This document shows, piece by piece, positions 43,706 through 54,703 of a DNA stretch of 64,000 nt. Origin of the DNA: Meghimatium bilineatum (lineage: Eukaryota > Mollusca > Gastropoda > Stylommatophora > Philomycidae); NCBI GenBank assembly GCA_034231615.1, contig CM067312.1:7117747-7181746 (forward strand), in the 5' to 3' direction. Every line of letters starts with the position of its first letter. Position 1 is the first letter of the stretch. The notes below the pieces were generated by a model that saw only the letters and a program-made list of their open reading frames with translations, did not search any database and was not told the DNA's origin. Both the position numbers and the translations under genes were made by a program.

Positions 43706-43815
43706 AGTCAAATCCCATTATAACAACTTGGTCTTGACAACATATGTATGCAGTGACAGAAATCTACTATATATAGTTTAAACAATATAGAATAACTATA
43801 ACTTGGACAAGTTGA
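43706..43815. mobile_element. pogo/Tigger-like terminal repeat fragment
   Basis: ATAGTCAAATCCCATTATAACAA resembles the pogo-type terminus CAGTCAAACCCCATTATAAC, also seen at 51843; both continue with GACAGAAAT(C/G)TACTATATA. No transposase. Confidence 0.55.
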
Positions 43816-44526
43816 GAATGTTTGCTCAACAGGGACATTTTTATACAAGGATACATTGAGCAGAAGTGCTCAGCTTGTCAATTTGTGTGTGTGTGCCTAT
43901 GTTTGTTTCGTATTATTAGCAAAATTGTATTACCTCTTTTCAAGTTTTACCTGTTGGACTTTAATCTTGCACAGTGAGTACATATTTTTGAGTAGAAGCA
44001 TTTAGCATTAGTAGCATTTCTTCATATAGTCACATTGAGTAGAAGTGCCCGCTAAGACTTACCAAAAAAAACTGGAAAACATCCCAATTAAAAAAAAGTG
44101 CCAGAAGAAATATCAATCTGACATTGTAAGTATATTATATTTGTGGAAGTCGCTAATAAAGATGTATTATGAGACAGCAAAATATGTAAGGAGCTGTTGA
44201 AAATACAGGTTTTTAAAAAAAAAAAGGATAGGCATATGGAACCACCCATCTTATCAGGCCCTTGTCAAATATTTAAAATATAACAAGATCAACTTTAGCA
44301 AATACTTAATGTCATACTACATAAATTCTGAAAAACAAATGTCCAACTGATACTACTAACTAATGTATAGCTATCACCATTTATTTGTGTGTGTGTGCAT
44401 ATTTTAATAAAAAATGTCTGTATTTTGTATCACATGACCTTTATTTTGGCCCCAAAATCTGTATAACTACAGAAATTCCCTAACAGATGACAATTATGCT
44501 AATGTCATTTAAGTTATTTTTTATAT

Positions 44527-44678
44527 TTGTTTGCGTTCATTCTCAAACTTTCACTGGAACTCTTGTGGCAGGACAAATGTTACACCCAATTTCTGACAAG
44601 ATGTTGTCCAGAGAACACAGATTCGTTGTCTGCATTTTATTTGTGCCAGTGGTCAGACACATCCAAATTTGGCTGTAT
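44527..44678 (-). mobile_element. SINE-B copy, diverged
   Basis: GCGTTCATTCTCAAACTTTC, GATGTTGTCCAGAGAACACA, CAGACACATCCAAATTTGGC; the palindrome is degraded. Confidence 0.78.
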
Positions 44679-44718
44679 TTTTTTAATATATAAATATAAA
44701 CTAAACTGTTTCTTACAG

Positions 44719-44792
44719 GTGGAGCAAAAAATCCAACAAGACCCATCAACAGATATCTGGATGATTGGGAGAGGGCAACAGATACGTGAATG
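44719..44792 (+). CDS. Candidate terminal exon, weak
   Basis: Acceptor TGTTTCTTACAG followed by an open frame in two phases: VEQKIQQDPSTDIWMIGRGQ..RE to a stop at 44792 (phase 0), or WSKKSNKTHQQISG to a stop at about 44763 (phase 2, fitting 41517). Too short to decide. Confidence 0.2.
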
Positions 44793-45450
44793 ATAGGATA
44801 GTTTCTGAAAATTGGTAACCGTCTTATAAGTTTTATACTGAACAAATAATCAGTTGTGGATGTAAAGGTAACACTTCCTAGGAGGACAATGCCTGTGTAA
44901 CATAAATCCTACATATACACAATAACAGGAACATCATGTGTGTAAAACTCACTATAGGCTCTAGCAAGGTCTAAGCAGCAGTCAGGGTAAGCAGACCAGA
45001 TTTGACTAAGATACTACCCCACCAATGATGCGCTTAATAATGAAATTAGGATCAAATTGAGTGAAAGTTTCCAAGGGCACTACAGATATAGTTACACAAT
45101 TTGCTTTGTGTTTTATGAAGTACAGATTTCAAATCAGGACATTACCCCTGATCCCCAAGTACATTTCTCATAAATTATCACATGAGCTACGGAGTTAATG
45201 CTCTGAGAAATACTCATGCTCTGTTGAGATGAACAAAGTATATAATAGAAAATTCATGCAGAATTAATTAAATCCTTTGTAAACTATAAGCATGTGGGAA
45301 AATTGGTTCTACATGCCTGCGATGTGATAATTGTAACAGTAAATATATTTTGAAGCAGTGGTAAACAGGAAACGTTAGAAAAATGTTACCAAGCTTGTTA
45401 AGTACTCTCATGTCATTTCTAAAAAGTAAATAATTATTGAGTTAGGAGGA
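44793..45450. other. No recognisable feature
   Basis: AT-rich sequence without motif, repeat partner or splice-framed open frame. Confidence 0.45.
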
Positions 45451-45451
45451 A

Positions 45452-45814
45452 CGCCCAAGTGTTTGCCTGGCTTGAAAGGGAAGGCAAAGAATAGCAACAC
45501 TATTTACCGTCCATGCATGTCATAAGAGGCAGTTAAGGGAGTTATGAGGTGGAGTTGGCTGTACTATCTCATACAGGATTATGAAGTCGGATGTGTCAGG
45601 TCGAAAGATGCAGATATTGCAACAGAGCTGTAAACCACGGTACAACACATTCTGTTATCCAGACTACACCCTGTTACTTGCAGAAGTTTCTTCTTCTTCA
45701 GCGTTCATTCTCAAACTTCCACTGGATTTCTCTTGTAGCAGGACAATGGTCCAACTAAATTTCCGACACATCCGTCTACTGTGGCTGCAGAAGTTTGAGA
45801 GCGCACGCAGAAGT
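45452..45814 (+). mobile_element. SINE-A copy split by a SINE-B insertion
   Basis: SINE-A from AAGTGTTTGCCTGGCTTG to TTGCAGAAGTTT (45689), resuming at 45786 with TGCAGAAGTTTGAGAGCGCA and CGCAGAAG. The interruption is a reversed SINE-B. Confidence 0.9.
45690..45785 (-). mobile_element. SINE-B copy nested in SINE-A, 11-bp target duplication
   Basis: CTTCTTCTTCAGCGTTCATT to CGACACATCCGTC with an internal deletion (96 bp total). TGCAGAAGTTT occurs at 45679-45689 and 45786-45796; the target is the SINE-A 3' end. Confidence 0.93.
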
Positions 45815-45914
45815 CTTGAGGATAAACTCAACAAACAACGCAAGAGGTACAGATTACAACAATATTAATGAGATTGAGGAATCATTTTCCATCTCGAATC
45901 GTTCCTCATTCTCC

Positions 45915-46115
45915 TCAATATTTTCGTCTGAGGAGATAAGTTAACTTCCAAGTTTTTGTCTGAGGAGATAAGTTAACTTCCAAATTTTGTCTGAGGAGAT
46001 AAGTTAACTTCCAAGTTTTTGTCTGAGGAGATAAGTTAACTTCCAAGTTTTTGTCTGAGGAGATAAGTTAACTTCCAAGTTTTTGTCTGAGGAGATACGT
46101 TAACTTTCAAGTTTT
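45915..46115. repeat. 32-bp minisatellite, about 6 units
   Basis: Units GTCTGAGGAGATAAGTTAAC + TTCCAAGTTTTT. Confidence 0.9.
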
Positions 46116-46159
46116 TGTGGACTTTATCCTCAGTTGTTTTTTTACCATACTCATTTTTA

Positions 46160-46418
46160 TTCTTTTCACTCATTCTCACACTCCTGCTGATTACCAGGAT
46201 GTTGTCTAGAGAAAGGAATGTGCTGTGTAATGGTTTACCACATGCTGCGTTAACTATGTATTTCTGCCCGATATACCTAATTTCAGTATGGCTTTTTAGA
46301 ACTTTGACCTATGAAATGCTGCAGCCAAACCCACTCCCAAATCTTCTTATGACATGCATGACATGTTTCAGTTTTGCTATTATTTGCTCCAATTTTGGAC
46401 CCCAGCAAAAAACAGCTG
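46160..46418 (-). mobile_element. SINE-A copy, old
   Basis: Recognisable by CTCACACTCCTGCTGATTAC, ATGGTTTACCACATGCTGC, CTTATGACATGCATG and GACCCCAGCAAAAAAC; roughly 70 percent identity. Confidence 0.65.
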
Positions 46419-46584
46419 TTTCCATACTCTAACAACACACATTATGAAAAAATACTAATCTGAGATTCACTGCTTTAACAACAATTTTCTATACAAGCTT
46501 CATGCCAATACATTCATTGCATTAAAATTATCAATCATTATGTTGAATATAACTGAAAATAATTCTGTTTTTGTCATCTATTAC

Positions 46585-46780
46585 TGTAAAAATATTGCAG
46601 GATTGAAATAATCCTGTTCTGTCATAAGTTATTATAAAGGAAATAATTTTGAAACAATCCTGTTCTGTCATAAGTTATTGTTAAAGATAAATAAATAAGA
46701 ATGAAACAATTCTGATTTGTCACAAGTTGTTAGAGATATAAGAATGAAGCAATCCTGTTTTGTCACAAGTTGTTAACAAA
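46585..46780. repeat. Diverged minisatellite of about 50 bp, 4 units
   Basis: Recurrent AATCCTGTTCTGTCATAAGT blocks with variable AT-rich spacers. Confidence 0.65.
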
Positions 46781-46839
46781 TATATAATAAGCCAAACACA
46801 TTCCTTAAATATTAAAAAAATTACGCAAAAGCATTCAAT

Positions 46840-47037
<198 letters not shown>

Positions 47038-47072
47038 TCAATAATTATGAAAGTCTGTTTGTCATACTACAT

Positions 47073-47172
47073 GTAACATCAGCTTGTGACAACTATCTCT
47101 GTAATATCTTACATGTAACATCAGCTTGTGACAACTATCTCTGTAATATCTTACATGTAACATCAGCTTATG
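47073..47172. repeat. 42-bp minisatellite, about 2.5 units
   Basis: Units CATGTAACATCAGCTTGTGA + CAACTATCTCTGTAATATCTTA, 70 bp upstream of the ABI SH3 acceptor. Confidence 0.88.
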
Positions 47173-47269
47173 ACATCTATCTATTTCGTCAGTGTCAAAT
47201 ACTGTGCACAGGATAGAAACCAGTGCTCTCCAGTTTCAGAGATGAGATACTCCTGTGTTTGTTTAGTTC

Positions 47270-47460
47270 TATTATGTTGTTGAGACTAATACTCATATCC
47301 TCTTTGATTGTTGCTTTACAATGTTTTTTTGGTTTTCATCATTTTCTTTTGCCATCTGGAATCCATTTTTAGTGCTATTATAGGCAGTCTATTTTCATTC
47401 ATTCTAAGTACATGTTTGATATAAGTCCATTGTTTTCTTGTTATTGTTGTAGAAACTTAT
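47270..47460 (-). mobile_element. LINE C-terminal fragment
   Basis: Minus strand reads WTYIKHVLRMNENRLPIIAL, KMDSRWQKKMMKTKK: the YIKHVLRM...ALKW block of RTE-like LINEs, related to 59.4 kb. Confidence 0.65.
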
Positions 47461-47889
47461 TGCTGTTTGGTGTCTTCTCTTATCTGACTGACTTAAATTT
47501 TTCCCAGCCAATATTTAAGAACCTTCTACGGCATTTAGCTTGTGACAGGATTACCAAACAAAAATTGTATTAATTAATAAAATAAAAATATTGTAAATAG
47601 ACAACATTAGACATTTAATTACAGAAAGATCACAGTAGCTATCATGTATTGTAGTAGTAATTTATTTTACAAAATTTGAGACATGAGAATGAAACACAAT
47701 CAGCCAAAACTGAAAAATATAGAATGACAGAACAGTATATCTAGATATAGGAATGAACTGTATTGAGACCATAGGGCTTAAAGGTGCATACAGAAATATA
47801 TAAATGATTTTAATCTACAGACTACGGTGAAAGTTTACAGAGTAGTGGTATTTCCAGTACTGTCAATTAGCAGTTATTGTATTTGTCTG

Positions 47890-48290
47890 TTTTTGCTGTA
47901 AGGTGTCACAGAATTGAATGATGATCGTTTTCAAGATATGGCACGCTTGATATGCAGTATTGTGACATCTCAGAAAATTGATAACTCCTTCAATCCACCT
48001 ACTTTTTGGTCTTCCTGCCACTTGTTTTCATTCTTGTGTTGTATGCTCTTGCTGCTGACCAATATGAGTTCATTCTCACTTAAGTGGTCTCACCATTTGT
48101 GTCTTTCAATATATTTAACCACTAATATTATCCCAACAGTTTTTGTAATCTCTTCATTCCTCACATGATCTATTCTTGTTTTGTTGGATGTTTTTCTTTG
48201 TCATCTCATTTGACATGTGGTAAGCTTTCTCTCTTGTTCCTTAATTTCCACAGCTCTCTATTTGTACTATTACTCTGTTTATTTCCTCTG
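47890..48290 (-). mobile_element. LINE C-terminal fragment
   Basis: Diverged parallel of 62105-62480 (shared CAGAATTGAATGATGATCG / CAGGATTGAATGACGATCG, TCCTTCAATCCACCT, TCCTCACATGATCT blocks). No open frame remains. Confidence 0.65.
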
Positions 48291-48444
48291 AGAAGGAGGC
48301 TTTTTCTCAAAGCATTGCACATCACTGAAAATTAGAGTTTTCTGTGTTTAAAGCAAAGCTCTAAAGGGACTCTCAAATTGTACAAAAAGGAATACAAGCA
48401 GTATCGCTCACAATTTCTGGGGATCAAAACAAATGTTCTTCAAA

Positions 48445-48588
48445 TGACGGAGATGCCGGGCCATTGTTGCAAATGAAATGATGATACAATGCATTTCCAT
48501 TCTCTGGATTCATGCTGCTAGAAATCTAGTACGACCATTGTCCTGCTTCAAGCGATATCCAGTGGGAGTTTGAGAATGAATTATGAAA
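48445..48588 (+). mobile_element. SINE-B copy just downstream of an ABI exon
   Basis: GACGGAGATGCCGGGCCATT, ACGACCATTGTCCTGCTTCA, GAGTTTGAGAATGAATTATG. It lies in the ABI intron, antisense to the gene, with its end 28 bp from the donor of exon 48617-48868. Confidence 0.85.
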
Positions 48589-48616
48589 AAAACCCACAAA
48601 TACATACATAGCTTAC

Positions 48617-48868
48617 CTTTCTCAAGATAATGCTTGGGTATCCATGATGTATGTGACATCAGTTGAGGACCAGTGGCTGCATAAGGATCATCTAGGCCAT
48701 GGGTAGCAGCATACAGATCTTCTGGGACATTGCCAATCATTCTTCCCTCTCTTGTGCTTGGTGGCCCTTCTCTTCTATCACCAAAGTCCTGTGGTGGAGG
48801 AGGCGCCCCCATGAAGTCAAACTGATTTGACTGCTCGTCTGATGGAGGTGGTGGAAGTTGTGAAGATG
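48617..48868 (-). CDS. Abi: Abl interactor (ABI), polyproline/linker exon
   Basis: 252 nt, phase 1 on both sides, between TATTGATTACAG and GTAAGC. It encodes ASSQLPPPPSDE, FDFMGAPPPPQDF, then DDPYAAT and WIPKHYLEK, which runs straight into VVAIYDY of the SH3 exon, as YIEK-VVAIYDY does in vertebrate ABI. The proline runs are of the type that bind SH3, profilin or EVH1 domains. The first 25 residues resemble the cassette exon at 54473-54544. Confidence 0.92.
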
Positions 48869-49158
48869 CTGTAATCAATAGAATCATGATAAATCATGAA
48901 AAGCTGCACCCTTATGCAAAAGATATCTTACAAATGTATTAACTCCTGTGTCTCACTGGTTGATTACACTTTCTGTTTTATCCCACTTATTCAGTTGCAT
49001 TATTAATCATATTACCTGCATCCAACAGGCATCCATGAAGAATCTTCAGCATTTCCACCTTATCCATTGTCAACACTTTGTTTACTGAAGCACAAGTAGC
49101 AACTCAGCCTGTTCTCTCATTATCACAACCACCAGCATGTCCCAATCTGTAGATCCAT

Positions 49159-49410
49159 GTGATTGATCAGAGGCTGGATGCAGTTATAGATGCCATCCAC
49201 TCATATCAACACCAGCCGTTTTGGATCTTCCGGAGCATGTTCCATGAGTCTGATAAAAAAACTACCGTAGTAAATAAAGTAGTCAAATTATTCAGATATT
49301 TAAAGAAAATAGAGCATGACTGTGTCCTATCGAGAGCGTATAACAGCAGAATATCTGGGATGAGGTCAAGAGGAAGACCAAGACGTAAATGAATCTACAA
49401 TATCAGAGAC
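49159..49410 (+). mobile_element. LINE C-terminal fragment
   Basis: Open frame ending LFRYLKKIEHDCVLSRAYNS, RISGMRSRGRPRRK, the basic GRPR block of a LINE pol; the first part (49159-49260) is not recognised. A SINE-A copy begins immediately after it. Confidence 0.55.
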
Positions 49411-49691
49411 ATTCTTCTTCTTCTGTGTTCGTTCTCAAACTCCTGCAGATTAGCAGGATGTAGTCCGGAGAACGGAATGTGTTGTGTCATGGTTTACAGC
49501 ATTGCTGCGATATCTGCGCCTTTTGGCCGGACACATCCGACTTCAGCATGGCTCTGGGTCACTGACCCTATATGGGATGGGACAGCCAACTCCATCCTAT
49601 AACCTCCTTAGTAGCCTTTTACGACATGCGTGGAAGGTAAACAGTGTTGCTATTCTTTGCTCCCCTTTCAGGCCCGAAACACACGGGCGAT
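49411..49691 (-). mobile_element. SINE-A copy, full length
   Basis: Reverse complement, TTCTTCTTCTGTGTTCGTTC to CACACGGGCGA, well preserved. Confidence 0.88.
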
Positions 49692-49699
49692 AGACTTTC

Positions 49700-50270
49700 T
49701 AAAACCCCATGGGATTACAACAACAGCAATATAACATAGACCCTTTCCCCATGATGTTTCACAGCACAAGTGGTAGAGACATGACAAAGTAAATAAAGAC
49801 CCAGAAACTATTTGCTGCTACACTCAGTAGTTATTGAGATGGGATCAGTGCATCTATGGCAGTGGTGAGTAAAATCTGGCCCGGCAAGCTGATCTAAAAT
49901 TACTATTAAACTCTGACCCCAGAGCTATTTGGAGATCCAATCTTCTAAAAAAGTGCTTTGTCACGATGACACAAAAAAGCTCAATCCAGCCCACTGACCA
50001 GAACAGGTCACCTCTGATCTATGGACATGTCTAGTGTGCACTGATGATAACCAATATTCTTAACTCATTTGAGGGTGGCAGTATGGCCTAAACTTTCATT
50101 CCCATACTGGGTATAGTTGTCCAGTTATGTCACTGCATGCAGTGGTGACTCTACTCCTAGCACTTACTGTGAAACCACATGACATCAGCTAACACAATGT
50201 TATTACTACAGCTCATCGTCCATTGAATTCCTGCACAGCATATAACCATTAAAATTTTGACGAGAAAATG
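49700..50270. other. No gene recognised
   Basis: Mixed intronic sequence (ABI intron). A segment around 49860-50020 (CTGGCCCGGC...GACCAGAACAGG) looks repeat-derived but has no partner in the window. Confidence 0.35.
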
Positions 50271-50279
50271 TGTTATATA

Positions 50280-50960
50280 TAGAATTAAACAGAGACTGTA
50301 AGTTACTGTAAAAAAACTGTAAGAGACTAAATTACTGTAAAAAAAACTGTAGGTAACTATAAGAGACTGTAAGTTACTGTAAAAAAAATATGTTTGTAAC
50401 TGTAAGAGACTGTACGTTACTGTAAAAAAAATATGTATGTAACTGTAAGAGACTGTAAGTTAGTGTGAAGAAAACTGTATGTAACTGTAAGAGACTGTAA
50501 GTTAGTGTGAAGAAAACTGTATGTAACTGTAAGTTAGTGTAGAGAAAACTGTATGTAACTGTAAGAGACTGTAAGTTAGTGTGAAGAAAACTGTATGTAA
50601 CTGTAAGAGACTGTAAGTTAGTGTAGAGAAAACTGTATGTAACTGTAAGAGACTGTAAGTTAGTGTGAAGAAAACTGTATGTAACTGTAAGAGACTGTAA
50701 GTTAGTGTGGAGAAAACTGTATGTAACTGTAAGAGACTGTAAGTTAGTGTGGAGAAAACTGTATGTAACTGTAAGAGACTGTAAGTTAGTGTGAAGAAAA
50801 CTGTATGTAACTGTAAGAGACTGTAAGTTAGTGTAGAGAAAACTGTATGTAACTGTAAGAGACTGTAAGTTAGTGTGAAGAAAACTGTATGTAACTGTAA
50901 GAGACTGTAAGTTAGTGTGGAGAAAACTGTATGTAACTGTAAGAGACTGTAAGTTAGTGA
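50280..50960. repeat. 42-bp minisatellite, about 15 units, with 210-bp periodicity
   Basis: Units GTAACTGTAAGAGACTGTAA + GTTAGTGTGRAGAAAACTGTAT. The variant hexamers (GTGGAG, GTGAAG, GTAGAG) recur in the same order every five units. The minus strand reads (TNLQSLTVTYSFLH)n, an artefact of the repeat. Units toward 50280 are more diverged. Confidence 0.92.
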
Positions 50961-51054
50961 ACAAGTGGAAGTTTGTAAATAGTCATAAACACTGCAAGAC
51001 CCAAACTGGAAAAGTCTATATATTCATATAAAATACAAAGTTTTCTCAACATTT

Positions 51055-51219
51055 TCTTCTTCTTTATAGTTCATTCTCAAACCAAACTCCCACTGGATCT
51101 CTCTTGTAGTAGGACAATTGTGCTCTAGATTTCCAGCAGGATGTAGTCAAGAGAATGGAAATGCGCTTAATCATCATTTTATTTGTGTCAATGGCCTGAC
51201 ACATCCATCTTCAGTGGAA
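51055..51219 (-). mobile_element. SINE-B copy
   Basis: TTCATTCTCAAACCAAACTC, GTAGGACAATTGTGCTC, GCCTGACACATCCATCTTCA. Confidence 0.83.
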
Positions 51220-51289
51220 TAGTAGTTTCCAATGCACTGATTTTTCAACAATTCTTTAGTGTATCTTCTTATTCTGTCTTCACTCTCTG

Positions 51290-51500
51290 ACACCCAACGC
51301 AAAAATCTGTGCGATTTATGACAACACAAACGTTTGTATTATTTCTGACACCCAACACGAACGTTTGTATGATTTCTGACACCCAACACGAACGTTTGTA
51401 TGATTTCTGACACCCAACATGAACATTTGTATGATTTCTGACACCCAACATGAACGTTTGTATGATGTCTGACACCCAACAGGAACATTTGTATGATTTC
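51290..51500. repeat. 31-bp minisatellite, about 6 units
   Basis: Units GAACGTTTGTATGATTTCTG + ACACCCAACAC. Several minus frames are open because 31 is not a multiple of three. Confidence 0.9.
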
Positions 51501-51842
51501 TGAAGATCATAGTTCTTCGATCTATGTATATTATAGGGGGAGATAATATATGCCATTGATTAATGAAAAATATGGGCATAACACCGTATTCCCTAATACG
51601 CTTCGATGATGTGGAAACGGGAAACATTGCTTTACTTATAATAAGTCGTTAAACAATTTTCAAATGTTTTTCAGTGACATAAATTGACTAAATAATATAA
51701 ACTACAATAAATAAAATAAGCATGACAGTCCTCAACAGGTAAAACAAATAAATGACACTCAATAAAAACAAACCACTCACTACAACAGAAACATGTGCAC
51801 ATCTTGTGGGGCATATAACTTTCCATAAAGTGCAGTTGAATA

Positions 51843-51995
51843 CAGTCAAACCCCATTATAACAACCTGATTTAGACTAGTCAAACCCCATTATAACAACC
51901 TGATTTAGACTACAGTCAAACCCCATTATAACAACCTGATTTAGACTGATGAATTATGTATGTAATAACAGAAATGTACTATATACAGTATAAAC
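51843..51995. mobile_element. pogo/Tigger-like terminus, triplicated in tandem
   Basis: CAGTCAAACCCCATTATAAC followed by AACCTGATTTAGACTA, three times in a row (about 36 bp each), then AT-rich sequence shared with 43.7 kb. The terminus matches the pogo/Tigger style with TA at its edge. No transposase. Confidence 0.6.
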
Positions 51996-52374
51996 AATAT
52001 ATAATATATTTATATATATAATTGGAGATTTTGAAAAGTGTTTACTTCCCTTTCGCCGCTATGTTTCTTTATTTTACTGCTATTGATGAGTTTTACCTGT
52101 TTTAAAAAAAATGTCTACGACCTCTTGCTAACAATAATTTTACTAAAATCAACAAGTGCCAATACATATTAAGCATCTCATCTACATATATTTTCCAGTG
52201 ATAATAAAAACCCTAATTTTTTAGTCCTAATTAAAAAAAAATTGTTATTTAAATTTTTATCCTAATAAATATTGCTAACAACTATTTCGCTAAAATTGGC
52301 AAGTGCCAGTGCCCATCGACCATCACATCCACATAATTTTCTGGTGATAATACAAATTTAGTACCGTGGAAGCT

Positions 52375-52495
52375 CTCTTATATTTGTAGCTCAAGAAAAG
52401 GAATCAGCATAGGGAGAAAGTCACTGAGGAAAGAATTTAGCACAGCTGGGATCTGTTACTGACAACATTGTCGCAGCTAAAGGGTTAAATATAGA
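52375..52495 (+). repeat. Dispersed repeat of about 120 bp, copy 1
   Basis: GAAGCTCTCTTATATTTGTA, AAGAAAAGGAATCAGCA, TTTAGCACAG...GCAGCTAAAGGGTTAA; its partner lies at 59697-59815. Confidence 0.65.
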
Positions 52496-52809
52496 AATTT
52501 GTTATTAAATATGAGCTATAAAGGGATTCCACTATTACCATTTCTTGAGAATGGTAAAACAACATGCACAAGCAATTTCAATCACTGGATTAATTAATTC
52601 ATGTTTAGCTGATGTTTAGTTACACGGGTTAAACTTGAGTACAAAATAAGCATAAAATGTTGAATATTTCATATTAGTCACTGTTAAATTTGTAAACAAA
52701 TGGAAAATGTTGAAAAATGAGATCTCAAAAGATAACTTCATCACCTCTGGAAAGAAAATGTATAAAATGTACAATCATCAAAAATATATTGTATAAGTAG
52801 TCGCTGTTC

Positions 52810-52895
52810 ACCTGTGTGTTGCCAGAGCCAGATAGGAAGAATATTAACACTGCAACCTTCCATGCATGTCAATAGAGATGACTAAGAAGATTGGC
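52810..52895 (+). mobile_element. SINE-A 5' fragment
   Basis: CTGTGTGTTGCCAGAGCCAG, CCTTCCATGCATGTCAATAG, GACTAAGAAGATTGG; 3'-truncated, which is unusual for a retroposed copy and suggests later deletion. Confidence 0.65.
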
Positions 52896-53087
52896 GACAG
52901 CAAGAAAAGACAAAGCCCAAAACACAACAAACCATGGACACAACATGAATGAGGAAAAACACAAAACAACAACCCAGAACAGAAAAAGGTCCTAAAAGAA
53001 GGAGGACATAATGCAGCACTGGGAAAGCTGAAAGAAGTCAGTGCTGTCCACCAACCATTTATTCCTCCTGGAAAACTTCCAGACTTG

Positions 53088-53235
53088 GTTGCTGAAGCGA
53101 GAGAGTAATGTTAGACCAGACTTGATTGCTGAAGTGTGAGAGTAACATTAGACCAGACTTGATTGCTGGAGTGTGAGAGTAATGTTAGACCAGACTTGAT
53201 TGCTGAAGTGTGAGAGTAATGCTAGAGCCTGGGAG
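53088..53235. repeat. 37-bp minisatellite, about 4 units
   Basis: Units GACCAGACTTGATTGCTGAA + GTGTGAGAGTAATGTTA. Confidence 0.88.
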
Positions 53236-54049
53236 AACAGCCCAAGTAATAACAGAAATAAGAAATTATAAAAGAGACATCTTAAGATTTTCAGCTTTGA
53301 GGCTTGTGTGAAATTATCTGGCTAATGCCTTATGGAAGGTGTCTCACTGTGCAGACAGAGATGGAAAGAGACCTGTATTTAGATAATCAACATCCACGAC
53401 TGCTACCTCTCTGTTCCCAAGGCACACAAAAATTAAACGATCGTAGAGCAGATTACCATGGACCACATTGGACAGATGGGATGTCATCACCACGAGCCCA
53501 CATTTTTGACAATCTTCAAAGCAAGTCATATTTAATGAGTACATGGTCTATGATAGTTATAGCACTAGAGGGAAGTGCTCAGTGTAAGCAATGGAACACG
53601 CATGCCTTGACTATAGCAATATTCATGTTCAAGAACAAGCTCTACGTTATCTTTCAGAAAAATGTGGCAGGAATCAAAAATGTTTCCATCCATAAACTGT
53701 ATGTAGAAGCTCAGACTTGGACGAGGTTTTCACATTGTTGATCATAACCTCGACTAAGAGGGGCGAACCAACTAAAGTCCAACTCTACTGTCTGGCATAT
53801 CCTATATGGGAACCATGCTCACAGATGAAGGGTTCAGTATTAGACGGCACAAGGGCAATGGACCACATAATTACATGAGATAAGATCAAAACACCTATAG
53901 CGCAATAAGGATAATCGATCCATGTCCAAATCACTGCTTACCATTTCTAGGAAACTGTCACCCAGGAAAGTATTTTTGATTGTAAAGTTCAAGACACAGT
54001 GAGTGATTATCATGTCATAGAGTTTGATACATGCTTGACATCTGGAGGC

Positions 54050-54270
54050 ACATGTTATTCATCCATCACAAGAGATGATGACCATTTGTCACGCCCACTT
54101 TTGAAATTCAGAGTTATAATCCATGACTATGAGTTCATAGATGACCAATAAGTCCTGTTCTGGCCTCAAATGTCCTTGGACAGTTCGGGCATGGAGTGAC
54201 CAATGTAGATGGTTTTTTTTTATCTACCCGTGACTTTCTAGCTACTTTTTGCTGTTAAGCTGCAGCATTT
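54050..54270 (-). mobile_element. LINE 3' end, second copy of the 6.4-kb family
   Basis: CATCACAAG(A/T)GATGATGACC, ATGAGTTCATAGATG, ATGTCCTTGGACAGTTCGGG match 6430-6600; covers the zinc-finger-like end and the 3' untranslated region only. Confidence 0.75.
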
Positions 54271-54472
54271 CTGATAAAAAGTGATACATTTTTTTTTCAT
54301 TTCTACAAAAATTGATATATTGAGACTATTTTAAAGTGCTATTTTATATAAAATAACATATTTATTCTCAAAAACACTCATAAATATAGCAATTACTTCT
54401 GGTAGTTAAAACATTATTTTAAACGGAATATTTGTATATAAAACATTCTGGAAAAAAAAAACATGCGCACAC

Positions 54473-54544
54473 CTTCAAAACCCATAAACGGCTCAGAGAA
54501 ATCATCATCTGCTGGAGGTGGGGGAAGGGTTGCGGTGGAGTTCT
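54473..54544 (-). CDS. Abi: Abl interactor (ABI), 72-nt cassette exon
   Basis: Phase-1 exon of 24 codons between CTTATATTTACAG and GTGTGC. It encodes ENSTATLPPPPADDDFSEPF then MGFEG. It fits the phase of its neighbours and could be skipped without frame change. LPPPPADDDF..MG resembles LPPPPSDEQ...FMG at the start of the next exon, so it may have arisen by exon duplication. Confidence 0.85.
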
Positions 54545-54666
54545 CTGTAAATATAAGAAACCAAAATAATAATAAAAGAACTACAACAAAGCAGATGAAA
54601 TAAAGGGAACAAAATATAACAAGAAATAATCAACTTCACAACACCAAAGTATTCCCTACATTAGAA

Positions 54667-54667
54667 A

Positions 54668-54698
<31 letters not shown>

Positions 54699-54703
54699 TA
54701 TAA
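54667..54703. repeat. (AT)n microsatellite
   Basis: A poly-A run followed by about 13 AT/TA dinucleotides. Confidence 0.95.

Noticed and set aside
53304-53741. 145-codon plus-strand open frame
   Set aside because: No splice sites, no recognisable motif and no support from neighbouring exons; the composition looks like decayed repeat. Kept out of the gene list.
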